Shown here piece after piece: positions 55,284-64,000 of a stretch of DNA of 64,000 nucleotides; the stretch's first letter is position 1, and every line of letters starts with the position of its first letter. A program made the translations under genes and the position numbers. This DNA comes from Huaxiibacter chinensis (GTDB taxonomy: Bacteria > Pseudomonadota > Gammaproteobacteria > Enterobacterales > Enterobacteriaceae): contig NZ_JAJVHF010000004.1 in assembly GCF_022171985.1 (NCBI RefSeq), forward strand, positions 62,001 through 126,000, in the 5' to 3' direction. The notes beneath the pieces are model-generated. The model did not search any database and was not told the DNA's origin. It saw only the letters and a list, made by a program, of their open reading frames with translations.

Positions 55284-55294
55284 GTGACTTCAAA

Positions 55295-55837
55295 ATGAAT
55301 AACATTCTTCTAAAGAATAATATTTTGACCGGGCTCTACTGGGAGCCCGCCAGCCTGGAAAATTTACAGCCCGCGGAGCAGGCGTCATTCAGAGGAATGA
55401 TGAAAGCGTATCGACGGCTGATTTATAAAGATAGCGCTGGCGAGCTCGCGATAGGGTACAGCACGAAAGTGTCCACCCTCTATGAGCCCTTTGCCCTGTA
55501 TGTGAAAGAACTTTACGGCGATGGGATCTATTTTTCGCATGAAAACGATGCGACAACCTATTTTCTGATCATCGATGAGGGTCGTATTGTCAGCGGCACC
55601 GACTGCTTTATCAGCAAAGAACTCTTTGATGAGTTAATGAAGCATCCGGACAGTTACAGCCATCTGGAAGTAACGCCACTGGAAGAGATCCAGATCAATG
55701 CCGTTGTGGAGCGATGCTGTGCCAGACAGGCGCGACTAAAGCGCCGGCGTCAAATCATTATCGGTTCTATTTTTACTGGCGGGCTAGCCCTGTTATTGGT
55801 TTTAGCATTGTCGCTTCATTTTTTTGTGACAGGATAA
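55295..55837 (+). CDS. Tail-anchored protein in the TcpR position
   Basis: 180 residues, soluble for ~150 residues, then a basic stretch (RQARLKRRRQ) and one C-terminal helix (~154-178), so the bulk is cytoplasmic. Contains YIYFSHENDATTYF-like text at residues ~85-100. I do not recognise a named domain. Topology, size and position between secretin and TcpD-like gene match TcpR, a small inner-membrane assembly protein. Function inferred from context only. Confidence 0.65.
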   Translation: MNNILLKNNILTGLYWEPASLENLQPAEQASFRGMMKAYRRLIYKDSAGELAIGYSTKVSTLYEPFALYVKELYGDGIYFSHENDATTYFLIIDEGRIVSGTDCFISKELFDELMKHPDSYSHLEVTPLEEIQINAVVERCCARQARLKRRRQIIIGSIFTGGLALLLVLALSLHFFVTG

Positions 55838-55841
55838 CCCT

Positions 55842-56762
55842 ATGCTTGAAGGAATGTATTTCTGGAAAGATAAGAACGGTGCGGTTTCAAAATTAAAACT
55901 GTTGCTGGTCCTTATTTTAACTTTAGTGCTCATCGGTGGAGGTGGTGCAGGCGGATGGTACTATTTCGTCACCTTGCCTGCCCAAAAAGCCCAGGAAGAA
56001 GCGATAGCCCGTCAACAGCAGGCTGCTAAAAAATTAAAAGACGATATTGACTCGGTGAATAAGTTTTATTCCAGTTCACTGGAAGGAGCGGATATTGACC
56101 AGGCAGTCATCGTGCTGAACGAACTCAAGAAAAGCGATGACCGTATTAGCATTGCGCCTCTGGACAGCAGAATGTTCAACTGCGATACAAAAAATTGTCG
56201 CTTTGAATACAAAATGTCACCGGGTGCGATCTGGGTATTACCTCATAAAGTTTTTTGGGGAAAAGACTATCAACCTACGATGCTGGTTAAAAAGAAAAAA
56301 GGTGGCGATAAGAAAAAAGGAGATTTTAGTTTCGATAAGATCGAGTCGAGGCTGAATAAAAACTCGCTTATCGAGGCCTATAAACATAAAAACCCGCTCC
56401 CGCTTTCCTCATGCAGCGACGTGGTGTCATATTTCGTCACGTATAACTCAATGGTGAAAGGGGTGGGTAAAGAAAGCAAAGCGAAAAAAGCCGGTGAGAT
56501 TGTTATTAAAACAATGCCGAAAACGACGGTGGGTGAGCTTGAGTCACAGCTTTCAGGGAAAGTGAAGGCGTATGGCTTGATGGCCGGTAAGTGGGAGTTA
56601 GAACTTAAAAGTGATTCCTCCGCATTAGGCATAGACGATTTAACGAACCTACAGATCCTGCTTTATAAGCAGGCCTATCGTGATGCTTTCTTAGTGAAAA
56701 AAATTGAGTCGCAAGACAAGGGAATGAAAATTTCAGGAGATCTGGTATGCAAAAAAGGCTGA
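55842..56762 (+). CDS. Bitopic inner-membrane pilus assembly protein in the TcpD/BfpC position
   Basis: 306 residues: short cytoplasmic N-terminus, one membrane helix (~18-45, LLLVLILTLVLIGGG), a coiled-coil (KAQEEAIARQQQAAKKLKDD) and a periplasmic domain with Cys pair FNCDTKNCRF. In TCP/BFP the equivalent forms the inner-membrane platform with the GspF-like protein and ATPase. Sequence similarity is not obvious by eye. It overlaps the next gene by 16 bp. Confidence 0.65.
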   Translation: MLEGMYFWKDKNGAVSKLKLLLVLILTLVLIGGGGAGGWYYFVTLPAQKAQEEAIARQQQAAKKLKDDIDSVNKFYSSSLEGADIDQAVIVLNELKKSDDRISIAPLDSRMFNCDTKNCRFEYKMSPGAIWVLPHKVFWGKDYQPTMLVKKKKGGDKKKGDFSFDKIESRLNKNSLIEAYKHKNPLPLSSCSDVVSYFVTYNSMVKGVGKESKAKKAGEIVIKTMPKTTVGELESQLSGKVKAYGLMAGKWELELKSDSSALGIDDLTNLQILLYKQAYRDAFLVKKIESQDKGMKISGDLVCKKG

Positions 56763-57481
56763 AATCAATCGTTGTGACAAGCGCATTGTCACTGGTGGTC
56801 AGTACCGCAACGGCAGCACCGACGACGGAATTGCCGCAAGCTCCGGAAAAGCGTGCGCAGTCAACAGCGAAAAGTCTCGTAAAGGCTAATAAAAAAGTCT
56901 CTGAAAAAGAGAACGTTGCTTCTGCTTCGGCAGAAACGGCTCCGCAAACACGTGCGGCTGCGCCGTCTGCCGCCAGCGAGCCCGCCCAAAACAGCGCGGA
57001 AATGAAGCCTAAGGCGGCAGTGGATGCTGCGGGCGAAACCGGCTCGCAAAACGTCGACGCAAAGCAGACCGCTGTCAGTAACACGGAACAGGTACAGAAT
57101 CACCTCGCCCAAATGGCCGAAGATGATTTCGTCTACGAGCAGGAGCGCCGCAAACTCTCCCAGCAGGTTGAGCTTGAAAAACTGCAGAGCCAGATCCGCA
57201 AGCTGCGTGGCGAAGACAAAATGAAACCGGCACCGGTCGTATCCGCGCCGGTAGAAAAACCCGCAGACACCCCAAAAGACGCGCCACAAAGTGCGCCTCC
57301 GGTTGATATGCCACGCGTGGTGCTGGAAGCCAACATAGGCGGCGCGAACCGTGTCGCGGTCGCCAGCGGGGGGACATTACGCTATGTCCGTCCTGGTGAA
57401 ACGTTCGCTATCGATGGCAACACCTATCAGCTTGCGAAGGATCGTAAGTCGGTAGTGATGTCTGAAGAAAAGGTACAGTAA
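56747..57481 (+). CDS. PilP-like periplasmic pilus assembly protein
   Basis: 244 residues. N-terminal signal (SALSLVVSTATAA), an Ala/Pro/Lys-rich linker, a coiled-coil (KLSQQVELEKLQSQIRKLRG), and a C-terminal PilP-type domain: PRVVLEANIGGANRVAVASG, LRYVRPGETFAIDG. Occupies the slot of tcpS or IncI pilP. Its stop overlaps the ATPase ATG (TAATG). Confidence 0.75.
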   Translation: MQKRLKSIVVTSALSLVVSTATAAPTTELPQAPEKRAQSTAKSLVKANKKVSEKENVASASAETAPQTRAAAPSAASEPAQNSAEMKPKAAVDAAGETGSQNVDAKQTAVSNTEQVQNHLAQMAEDDFVYEQERRKLSQQVELEKLQSQIRKLRGEDKMKPAPVVSAPVEKPADTPKDAPQSAPPVDMPRVVLEANIGGANRVAVASGGTLRYVRPGETFAIDGNTYQLAKDRKSVVMSEEKVQ

Positions 57482-59016
57482 TGTTAGATTTTGTGCGAAT
57501 TTCAGCCGACGACTTACTCGCTGGAAAATGGACTTACCTGGAATTCGACGGTATCGGCTTTACGGCAACCACCGAAGAGCGCGATTACCTGGTCGTGACA
57601 TCGTTAAGCATCGACACTCTGTTTGAATTCCAGATTCAGGTGTCCAGACTGGTGTCTCAGCACAAGCGTCAGGTCGTTGGCCTGGCGCTTGTCGCCGAGG
57701 AGGATTACTACCGTATCGTTGAACATGTTTCACTGAAGCTTCTCAACGATGCCAATAAAAATATTGATATCACGGATACGCAGAAACGCCTGGCAGCCAT
57801 CCTGCAGCGCGTGGTGAGTATGGGGGCCAGTGACTTACACATTACGCGTAATGACGTTTTAGCCCTGTTTGAGGCTCGTGTGAACGGCGTACTTATGCCG
57901 TTTATGCAGATCAAATCCCAGCAGTGCGACGAGCTGGTTTTCGTGCTCTATAACGTAGAGGCGACAACCCGTGATACCACCTGGAACCGTGCCATTCCGC
58001 AGAATGCGAACATCCTTTATAACCTGTCGGGCAAACCGTATCGCTTTCGCTATGCGCATTTCCCGATCTTTGGCGAAACGGCGGACTGCTACCATGCGGT
58101 GCTCCGTATCATTCCTTCAGGTCTGCAAAAGGGGAATATCGGTTCGCTGGAAAAAATAGGCGTATCACCAGAGGAAATTGTGGATCTGAAAAAAATCCTC
58201 AGTAATCCGTATGGCGCTTATGTGATCGCGGGAACCACAGGTTCGGGTAAATCCACCACGCTGAAAAACCTGATGGAATGGTTGCAAATCAACCGCTACG
58301 AGGATCGAGGCTGCTTCCTGACGGTTGAGGATCCTGTCGAATATCAAATCTATGGTGCCAAACAAAGTTCGGTAGTCGATGTTTCCGGCGGGGGATTCCA
58401 CGCGGCGATCAAATCGGCTTTGCGACGCGACCCTGACGTCCTGATGGTGGGGGAGATACGAGACAATGTTTCCGCAAACGCGCTGGCGGGGGCGGTAGAG
58501 AGTGGTCACTACTGCTTTACCACGGTGCACGCAGGCAACATTGTGTCGCTCCTGCAACGTATGTCAGCCCTGGGTATCGGCAGTGATAAGCTCTCTACCC
58601 CTGGATTTGTGGCGGGTTTGCAGTGCCAAAAACTGGTCCCGGTACTGTGTGAAAACTGTAAAACCGAGATGGGTAAAAAGACCATTCTGGGCAAGGAGTT
58701 CACCCTTTATACGGCAGGTGAAGGTGGATGCGAGCAGTGTCGTCAAAGCGGTATCAAGGGACGTCAGCTGGCCATGGAGTATTTCCTGCCGACGTATGAA
58801 GAACTGGCGGCCATCTCACGTCAGGAGTGGCTCAACGTCTATACGTTGTGGCGTAAGAAACGTCATACCGCAAACGGATTGACCGAAGGTTTTGAAATTC
58901 GTGAAAAAGTGATGTCTCACGTGCTGAAAGGACGCATCGATGCTGCATGGTTCTCCATGGAATTTGGTGACATGGCTGAAGAAGATCTGGAGATGATCGT
59001 TGAAAAAATTCGGTAA
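57481..59016 (+). CDS. Type IVb pilus assembly ATPase (PilQ/TcpT/BfpD class)
   Basis: GspE-family secretion ATPase of 511 residues. Walker A GTTGSGKST at residues 251-259, Asp box TVEDPVEYQ, Walker B DPDVLMVGEIRD (~315-326), His box HYCFTTVHAG. A tetracysteine zinc site is present (Cys390, 393, 417, 420), as in assembly rather than retraction ATPases. It is the only motor ATPase in the locus. Overlaps the platform gene by 17 bp. Confidence 0.95.
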   Translation: MLDFVRISADDLLAGKWTYLEFDGIGFTATTEERDYLVVTSLSIDTLFEFQIQVSRLVSQHKRQVVGLALVAEEDYYRIVEHVSLKLLNDANKNIDITDTQKRLAAILQRVVSMGASDLHITRNDVLALFEARVNGVLMPFMQIKSQQCDELVFVLYNVEATTRDTTWNRAIPQNANILYNLSGKPYRFRYAHFPIFGETADCYHAVLRIIPSGLQKGNIGSLEKIGVSPEEIVDLKKILSNPYGAYVIAGTTGSGKSTTLKNLMEWLQINRYEDRGCFLTVEDPVEYQIYGAKQSSVVDVSGGGFHAAIKSALRRDPDVLMVGEIRDNVSANALAGAVESGHYCFTTVHAGNIVSLLQRMSALGIGSDKLSTPGFVAGLQCQKLVPVLCENCKTEMGKKTILGKEFTLYTAGEGGCEQCRQSGIKGRQLAMEYFLPTYEELAAISRQEWLNVYTLWRKKRHTANGLTEGFEIREKVMSHVLKGRIDAAWFSMEFGDMAEEDLEMIVEKIR

Positions 59017-60028
59017 AAAGCAGCGCCTGTATCTCTACCAGTTTTGTGCAGATATGATCGGCGCAGGGTTGCCGCTATTTGACTCCCTGCAAAAACTGCA
59101 GACGGAAGGGCGTGAGTTACTCGGCAGAGGCTTCAGTAACAAATTAGGCGAAGTGATCCTGCAGATGAAGCAGGAGGTATCGGTATCCGCCGTTTTCGCT
59201 GATGTGGTACCTAACTCCGAGCTGAGCGTGATAACCGCGGCGGAAAAAAGCGGTAGCCTGGCAGAAGGGTTTTTGACGCTGGTGGCGGTCATCAATTACA
59301 ACGATGAGCTGCGCAAGAAAATCGTTGGTGCATTGGTTTTCCCGTTAATCATGATCACCCTGTCGCTGGTTGTGATTGCGGGTTATTCGCAAAAGGTGTT
59401 TCCGGCGTTTGCTTCCGTCGTGCCTGTCGAAAAGTGGCCCGGGGTAACGCAAAATCTTTATAACTTTGGGACCGCCCTCTACCAGGGGCTGTGGATAAAG
59501 ATTCTGGTCGGTTTTGTGGCCTTTGTCTTTATTTCTAAATTTGCCATGGCCAACCTGAGCGGCAACTTGCGTGGTAAAGTTCTGGACAGAGTCCTGCCTT
59601 TCTCAACCTATAAGCAGCTGACCTCGTCGGTATTTCTGAATAACCTCGCCTTGATGCTGAGTAACGGAATACCCTTGACCGACTCCTTACACATTGTACG
59701 CCTGAATGCGAACCGCTGGCTCCGTTGGCATATTGATGTCATGAATGACAAAATGGCTCAGGGGATCCATTACAGTAAAGCATTATCAACAGGCTTACTT
59801 GGTAAAGAAGAACTACTGAATATTAGCTTGTATGCAGAATTACCTTCATTTAACGAGGTATTACGTTCGGTATCGGATCGTTCTCGGGACCATATTCAGG
59901 AATATATCAAGAAGCTGGCTGGATTATTAAAAAACCTGGCAACGGTTATCCTTGGGGGCTGCGTGGTGTGGGTCTTTATCGCGCTCTTTGCGTTGATGGA
60001 TACATTATCCAAAACAGCGGGTGGCTAA
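59000..60028 (+). CDS. Inner-membrane platform protein (PilR/TcpE/BfpE, GspF family)
   Basis: 342 residues with two T2SSF repeats, each starting with the helical region seen at MIGAGLPLFDSLQKL and MLSNGIPLTDSLHIV, and three strong membrane helices (~111-132, ~168-188, ~315-337). The start is TTG at 59000, with GGAG 7 nt upstream; the next Met is residue 19, which would remove part of the conserved N-terminus. Translationally coupled to the ATPase gene. Confidence 0.92.
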   Translation: MKKFGKKQRLYLYQFCADMIGAGLPLFDSLQKLQTEGRELLGRGFSNKLGEVILQMKQEVSVSAVFADVVPNSELSVITAAEKSGSLAEGFLTLVAVINYNDELRKKIVGALVFPLIMITLSLVVIAGYSQKVFPAFASVVPVEKWPGVTQNLYNFGTALYQGLWIKILVGFVAFVFISKFAMANLSGNLRGKVLDRVLPFSTYKQLTSSVFLNNLALMLSNGIPLTDSLHIVRLNANRWLRWHIDVMNDKMAQGIHYSKALSTGLLGKEELLNISLYAELPSFNEVLRSVSDRSRDHIQEYIKKLAGLLKNLATVILGGCVVWVFIALFALMDTLSKTAGG

Positions 60029-60058
60029 TATCACTCAAATGAATGTCAAGGAATTCTG

Positions 60059-60108
60059 CCGATAATATCATTGCGCAGAGATTATTGCTGCGCAGGGTAA
60101 TAATCGGC
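60059..60108 (+). other. Hairpin in the 167-bp gap before the prepilin peptidase gene
   Basis: CCGAT...TGCGCAG and CTGCGCA...ATCGG arms form a long imperfect hairpin after the platform gene. No T run follows, so an RNA stability or processing element is as likely as a terminator. The prepilin peptidase may have its own promoter after it. Confidence 0.4.
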
Positions 60109-60195
60109 AAAAATAGGCCATGTTCGGTACAACCCCGGTTATATCGATAAAGAGTCTTCTGATACTGTGCAAATTTATTTATAAGGAAATCAACA

Positions 60196-61032
60196 ATGCG
60201 CCTGGAAGCGTTATTTGCGCCGTATTACCCGTGGCTGGCGTTAGGTTTGGGGCTTCTGATTGGTAGCTTCCTGAACGTCGTGATATATCGTTTACCCGTC
60301 ATGCTGTTCCGCGAATCCGCGGATGACGAAACGTTAAAGACGTTGCCGGACGTCAATCTGTGGTGGCCGCCATCGCATTGCCCCATCTGCCAGACGAATA
60401 TTAAGCCCTGGGACAACATCCCCGTGCTGAGCTGGCTTTTGCTGCGCGGGAAGTGCCGGTGCTGCAAATGCGCTATTCCCTTTCAATACCCCTTAAGCGA
60501 AGCGCTGATTGGGGTAGGGTATTTCCTGCTGGTTTTTTGCTATTACCCGCAATACAGCGTGCTGCAGATCGCTTTTTTCGCGCTCTTTTTTAGCGTGCTC
60601 TATACGCTGGCAATGATCGATTTAAAAACGTTTATTCTGCCGGATAGCCTGGTCTACCTGCTGCTGTGGGCGGGGTTGATTGCCTCGGTCAGAAACCTCA
60701 TTCCGGTTTCACCCCGGGATTGTGTTATCGGAGCGGCGTTTATCTGGGCCTTTAGCTGGGTGATGGCAAGAGGATTTGCATGGATTACCCACAAGGAAGG
60801 TTTCGGCAACGGGGACGTCAAGCTCTTTGCAGCCTGTGCAGCCTGGGTGGGGAGTGAGAACATCGCCCACCTGATGCTGGGGTCTGCGGCGCTGGGGGCA
60901 GTGTTCTTTTTATTGCGCTGGCTGATGGCCCGACGCAGTAAAAGTCAGGAAACCGATGGCGGTTATATTCCCTTTGGCCCGGCCATCGCGATCGCTGCCG
61001 TCATTATTATGCACACGGAGGTGCTAAATTAA
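60196..61032 (+). CDS. Prepilin peptidase / N-methyltransferase (A24)
   Basis: 278 residues, polytopic. N-terminal GSFLNVVIYRLP, the zinc tetracysteine region (CPIC at 62-65; Cys87 and Cys90), then the aspartyl protease residues Asp142 in MIDLKTFILPD and Asp207 in FGNGDVKLFAA. Full-length bifunctional form like GspO/PilD rather than the short TcpJ-type peptidase only. Processes the two prepilins encoded upstream. Stop overlaps the M23 gene (TAATG). Confidence 0.94.
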   Translation: MRLEALFAPYYPWLALGLGLLIGSFLNVVIYRLPVMLFRESADDETLKTLPDVNLWWPPSHCPICQTNIKPWDNIPVLSWLLLRGKCRCCKCAIPFQYPLSEALIGVGYFLLVFCYYPQYSVLQIAFFALFFSVLYTLAMIDLKTFILPDSLVYLLLWAGLIASVRNLIPVSPRDCVIGAAFIWAFSWVMARGFAWITHKEGFGNGDVKLFAACAAWVGSENIAHLMLGSAALGAVFFLLRWLMARRSKSQETDGGYIPFGPAIAIAAVIIMHTEVLN

Positions 61033-62351
61033 TGTCTTTTTTGCTTTTGTCAGGCGTGCTGCTGACGCTGCATCCGACCTCGTCGGTGGGGGCAGAGTGC
61101 CTCTACCCCACGTTTCACCATTTTACTCAGGTGCTCCACGACCGGGAGACCTATCCTGATAATCTGGCGTTGCGCCCGTCCGCGAAAGCACAGTGCAGCG
61201 ACGCGTTGCAGGGCATCGCGTATGCCGCCGCAAACGATTATGAGGCGTGGTTAGGACGCTACTTGCCGAAACCGTCTCATTTACGCCCTCTGGCGGTCTA
61301 CATTCCGGGGCCGGACTACTGTTTTTCGCAGTATCTGATGCGTCGTATGTTGGCAAACTGGAATCATGCGACTGAACTGAACTATTCCGGTTCTATCTCC
61401 TGCGAGCATGCAATTACGGTGATCAGGCCACAAGCCGATCCGGTGACTGAAGAGGAAACAGAAGAGGTAGCATTCGATCCCGCACAGCTGAAGGTGGAAG
61501 CATCTTCTTTAAGTCATCCGGAAACGGACGACGCAACAACGGATACGGCAGCAGACGATGAAACCGTGCAAATGGACGGCGGGACGGCGGCGAGCAACGT
61601 CTTCTCGGTGATGAATGCCACTATCCCTACGAGTAGCGCACCGGCCCCTACCTGGAAACCGCTCTTAACGCAACAGGCGCAGGGACAGCATTTTATCTTC
61701 CCTCTGAAGGGCGAACCTTATGTGACATCGCCCTATGGCATGCGCTATCACCCCATCATTCACTCGTTTATGCGCCATGAAGGGGTTGATTTACGTGCCG
61801 CAACCAATAGCGACGTGTTGGCGATTGCGGATGGGATGGTGGTTGAGACAGGTTATGGCCCCGTGACCGGCATCTATATGACGCTGCGTCATGCGGATGG
61901 CTGGAGCAGCCGGTATCTCCATCTGAATAAAATGCTGTATGTAAAAAATCAGTTTGTGAAGAAGGGCGATATCATCGCGCTGTCCGGCAGTACGGGCCGT
62001 ACCGATGGACCGCATCTCCATCTGGAAATCAGCCATGAACATCAGTTGCTGGACCCCATGACCTTACTTTTTGATCGTCTGGACCCTGAAGCGGGGCGGC
62101 GCGAGACCCACGCTGACAGCGTGGCGGCACCCGCTGTTGCACCTGAACCTGTTGATATGACCCCCACGATTGCGGTTGTCGCCGGTGAAGGGGAAACGCT
62201 GCAGTTTGGTGTTCGTATTGGGCGTAAAATGGCGATGTATTCGCCCCAGGAGATCGTTGAAACGGATGATGGCAACTGGCAGATCGTGAAAAAGTTCGGC
62301 AAATATAAACTTCAAAAAGTGCAAAGCAGTGATGTAAGCGCGAAAAAGTAA
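61032..62351 (+). CDS. M23 (LytM) endopeptidase with Cys-containing N-terminal domain
   Basis: 439 residues. Signal peptide ~1-20, an N-terminal domain (~21-140) with four Cys after the signal, an acidic Thr/Glu/Asp-rich linker (~140-200), and a LytM domain (~220-345) with intact zinc residues His249 and Asp253 (HEGVD) and His328/His330 (HLH). A basic C-terminal ~60-residue domain follows. It should cut peptidoglycan cross-links. Translationally coupled to the prepilin peptidase, so probably serves wall passage of the pilus; in IncI and CFA/III loci that job is given to a lytic transglycosylase instead. Confidence 0.85.
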   Translation: MSFLLLSGVLLTLHPTSSVGAECLYPTFHHFTQVLHDRETYPDNLALRPSAKAQCSDALQGIAYAAANDYEAWLGRYLPKPSHLRPLAVYIPGPDYCFSQYLMRRMLANWNHATELNYSGSISCEHAITVIRPQADPVTEEETEEVAFDPAQLKVEASSLSHPETDDATTDTAADDETVQMDGGTAASNVFSVMNATIPTSSAPAPTWKPLLTQQAQGQHFIFPLKGEPYVTSPYGMRYHPIIHSFMRHEGVDLRAATNSDVLAIADGMVVETGYGPVTGIYMTLRHADGWSSRYLHLNKMLYVKNQFVKKGDIIALSGSTGRTDGPHLHLEISHEHQLLDPMTLLFDRLDPEAGRRETHADSVAAPAVAPEPVDMTPTIAVVAGEGETLQFGVRIGRKMAMYSPQEIVETDDGNWQIVKKFGKYKLQKVQSSDVSAKK

Positions 62352-62443
62352 CCATTATCGGCATCAGCGCATTGTTTTAAGGTGGGTTTTCATTTCATTT
62401 TGCTGATTTTTTCCGCAGTTGATACAATGCACTGAAAATGCCC

Positions 62444-62472
62444 TTGCGAAGGTGATTCGCTTTGGTTAGTAT
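62444..62472 (+). promoter_or_regulatory. Candidate secG promoter
   Basis: -35 TTGCGA (62444-62449), 17-bp spacer, -10 TAGTAT (62467-62472), 87 bp upstream of secG. Confidence 0.5.
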
Positions 62473-62558
62473 TCACACCCGCTTCAGTGGGAAACACAAT
62501 TTCCTGCTAATTGGTCGAAGCATTGGTATGCGGCAAATCCGCAAGGAACAGGTTGATT

Positions 62559-62891
62559 ATGTACGAAGCTCTTTTAGTTGTTTTCCTTATTGTAGCCATC
62601 GCTCTGGTAGCGCTGATCATGCTGCAGCAAGGTAAAGGCGCTGATATGGGAGCCTCCTTCGGAGCAGGCGCTTCCGGTACGCTGTTTGGTTCAAGTGGTT
62701 CTTCGAACTTCATGACCCGCTCAACGGCGATTCTGGCGACCTTGTTCTTCATCATCAGTCTGGCGCTGGGCAATATCAACAGCAACAAGACCAGCAAAGG
62801 AAGCGAGTGGGAAAATCTGAGTGCTCCGGCTAAAACTGAGCAGACTCAGCCAGCTGAACCGGCTAAGCCGACCAGCGATATCCCACACTAA
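62559..62891 (+). CDS. secG: Preprotein translocase subunit SecG
   Basis: 110 residues, two membrane helices (~3-22 and ~53-71) flanking the conserved [20 protein letters not shown] loop. Part of SecYEG. ATG 62559 with AAGGAACAGG upstream; followed 13 bp later by the tRNA-Leu gene, as in E. coli (secG-leuU). Confidence 0.98.
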   Translation: MYEALLVVFLIVAIALVALIMLQQGKGADMGASFGAGASGTLFGSSGSSNFMTRSTAILATLFFIISLALGNINSNKTSKGSEWENLSAPAKTEQTQPAEPAKPTSDIPH

Positions 62892-62904
62892 GAGAAGTAT
62901 CTGT

Positions 62905-62991
62905 ACCGAGGTGGTGGAATTGGTAGACACGCTACCTTGAGGTGGTAGTGCCCTAACGGGCTTGTGGGTTCGAGTCCCATCCTCGGTACCA
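62905..62991 (+). tRNA. leuU: tRNA-Leu (GAG anticodon)
   Basis: 87 nt with encoded CCA. Acceptor ACCGAGG/CCTCGGT, D-arm TGGTAGACACGCTA region, anticodon stem CTACC/GGTAG with loop TTGAGGT (anticodon GAG at 62939-62941), long class II variable arm (GCCCTAACGGGC), T-loop GTTCGAGTC. Almost identical to E. coli leuU. No integrase or duplicated 3' end nearby. Confidence 0.97.
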
Positions 62992-63000
62992 ATATTCCAG

Positions 63001-63030
63001 AAAAAAGACGTCGCAAGACGTCTTTTTTTT
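63001..63030 (+). terminator. Terminator after secG-leuU
   Basis: AAAAGACGTC/GACGTCTTTT with GCAA loop and a long T run. Confidence 0.93.
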
Positions 63031-63093
63031 CGTCTGTACTTTTTGTGATGTACAGGCCGGGAGGCACCGTGCTTTATGCCCGACAAAAGCGCA

Positions 63094-63120
63094 TAAAAAA
63101 GGCGTCCATCGGACGCCTTA
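63094..63120 (-). terminator. Terminator after argG
   Basis: On the minus strand TAAGGCGTCC/GGACGCCTT with 3-nt loop and TTTTTT run. Confidence 0.9.
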
Positions 63121-63138
63121 TGCATTTCATCTCAGCGA

Positions 63139-64000
<862 letters not shown>

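Noticed and set aside
50304..62351. Interpreting the locus as a type II secretion system
   Set aside because: The secretin is a small lipoprotein with a TcpQ-like partner, the pilin has a long IVb leader with C-terminal Cys pair, and GspC/G/L/M-type genes are absent.
62905..62991. tRNA-Leu as an integration site for the pilus locus
   Set aside because: The tRNA is separated from the locus by secG, no integrase is present, and I saw no duplicated tRNA 3' end at the left boundary.

Overview
The window is enterobacterial chromosome. Almost every core protein is close in length and sequence to its E. coli counterpart, and the core gene order from arcB to argG is the familiar one. GC content, REP-like hairpins and accessory content fit Enterobacter or a close relative (Lelliottia, Klebsiella group). 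I cannot fix genus or species from the sequence alone.

Layout. 1-2.7 kb: 5' part of gltB (-) and divergent yhcC (+). 2.7-16.1 kb: a block that in E. coli K-12 lies far away: yjgR, an ATP-type dihydroxyacetone kinase, ahr, yjgM, a small DUF3289-like/DUF943 cassette, valS-holC-pepA and lptFG. It sits between yhcC and arcB, which are adjacent in K-12, and its gene order is circularly permuted relative to K-12. 16.2-35.1 kb: arcB with the sRNA arcZ at its 3' end, elbB-mtgA, then npr-rapZ-ptsN-hpf-rpoN-lptB-lptA-lptC-kdsC-kdsD-yrbG (-), the mlaFEDCB operon, ibaG-murA, a decayed patch with the tail of an HlyD-type secretion protein, sfsB and ispB. 35.3-50.3 kb: rplU-rpmA-yhbE-obgE, a PmrAB-like two-component pair (basRS) divergent from an OpgB-type phosphoglycerol transferase, dacB, greA, yhbY, rlmE-ftsH, folP-glmM.

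50.3-62.4 kb is the main accessory element: an eleven-gene type IVb pilus locus inserted between glmM and secG. Its order matches the V. cholerae TCP / ETEC CFA-III class: major pilin, very large minor pilin, TcpQ-like protein, secretin lipoprotein, tail-anchored TcpR-like protein, bitopic TcpD-like protein, PilP-like protein, assembly ATPase, GspF-like platform protein. A prepilin peptidase and an M23 (LytM) endopeptidase with a cysteine-containing N-terminal domain follow. No retraction ATPase, integrase or dedicated regulator is visible. The major pilin has its own strong promoter and is separated from the machinery genes by a terminator-like hairpin. After it come secG, a tRNA-Leu(GAG) gene and the 3' part of argG (-).

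Much of the core content concerns the cell envelope: LPS transport (LptABCFG), Kdo synthesis (KdsCD), lipid asymmetry (MlaBCDEF), peptidoglycan (MurA, MtgA, DacB, GlmM), osmoregulated glucan decoration (OpgB-like) and membrane protein quality control (FtsH, SecG).
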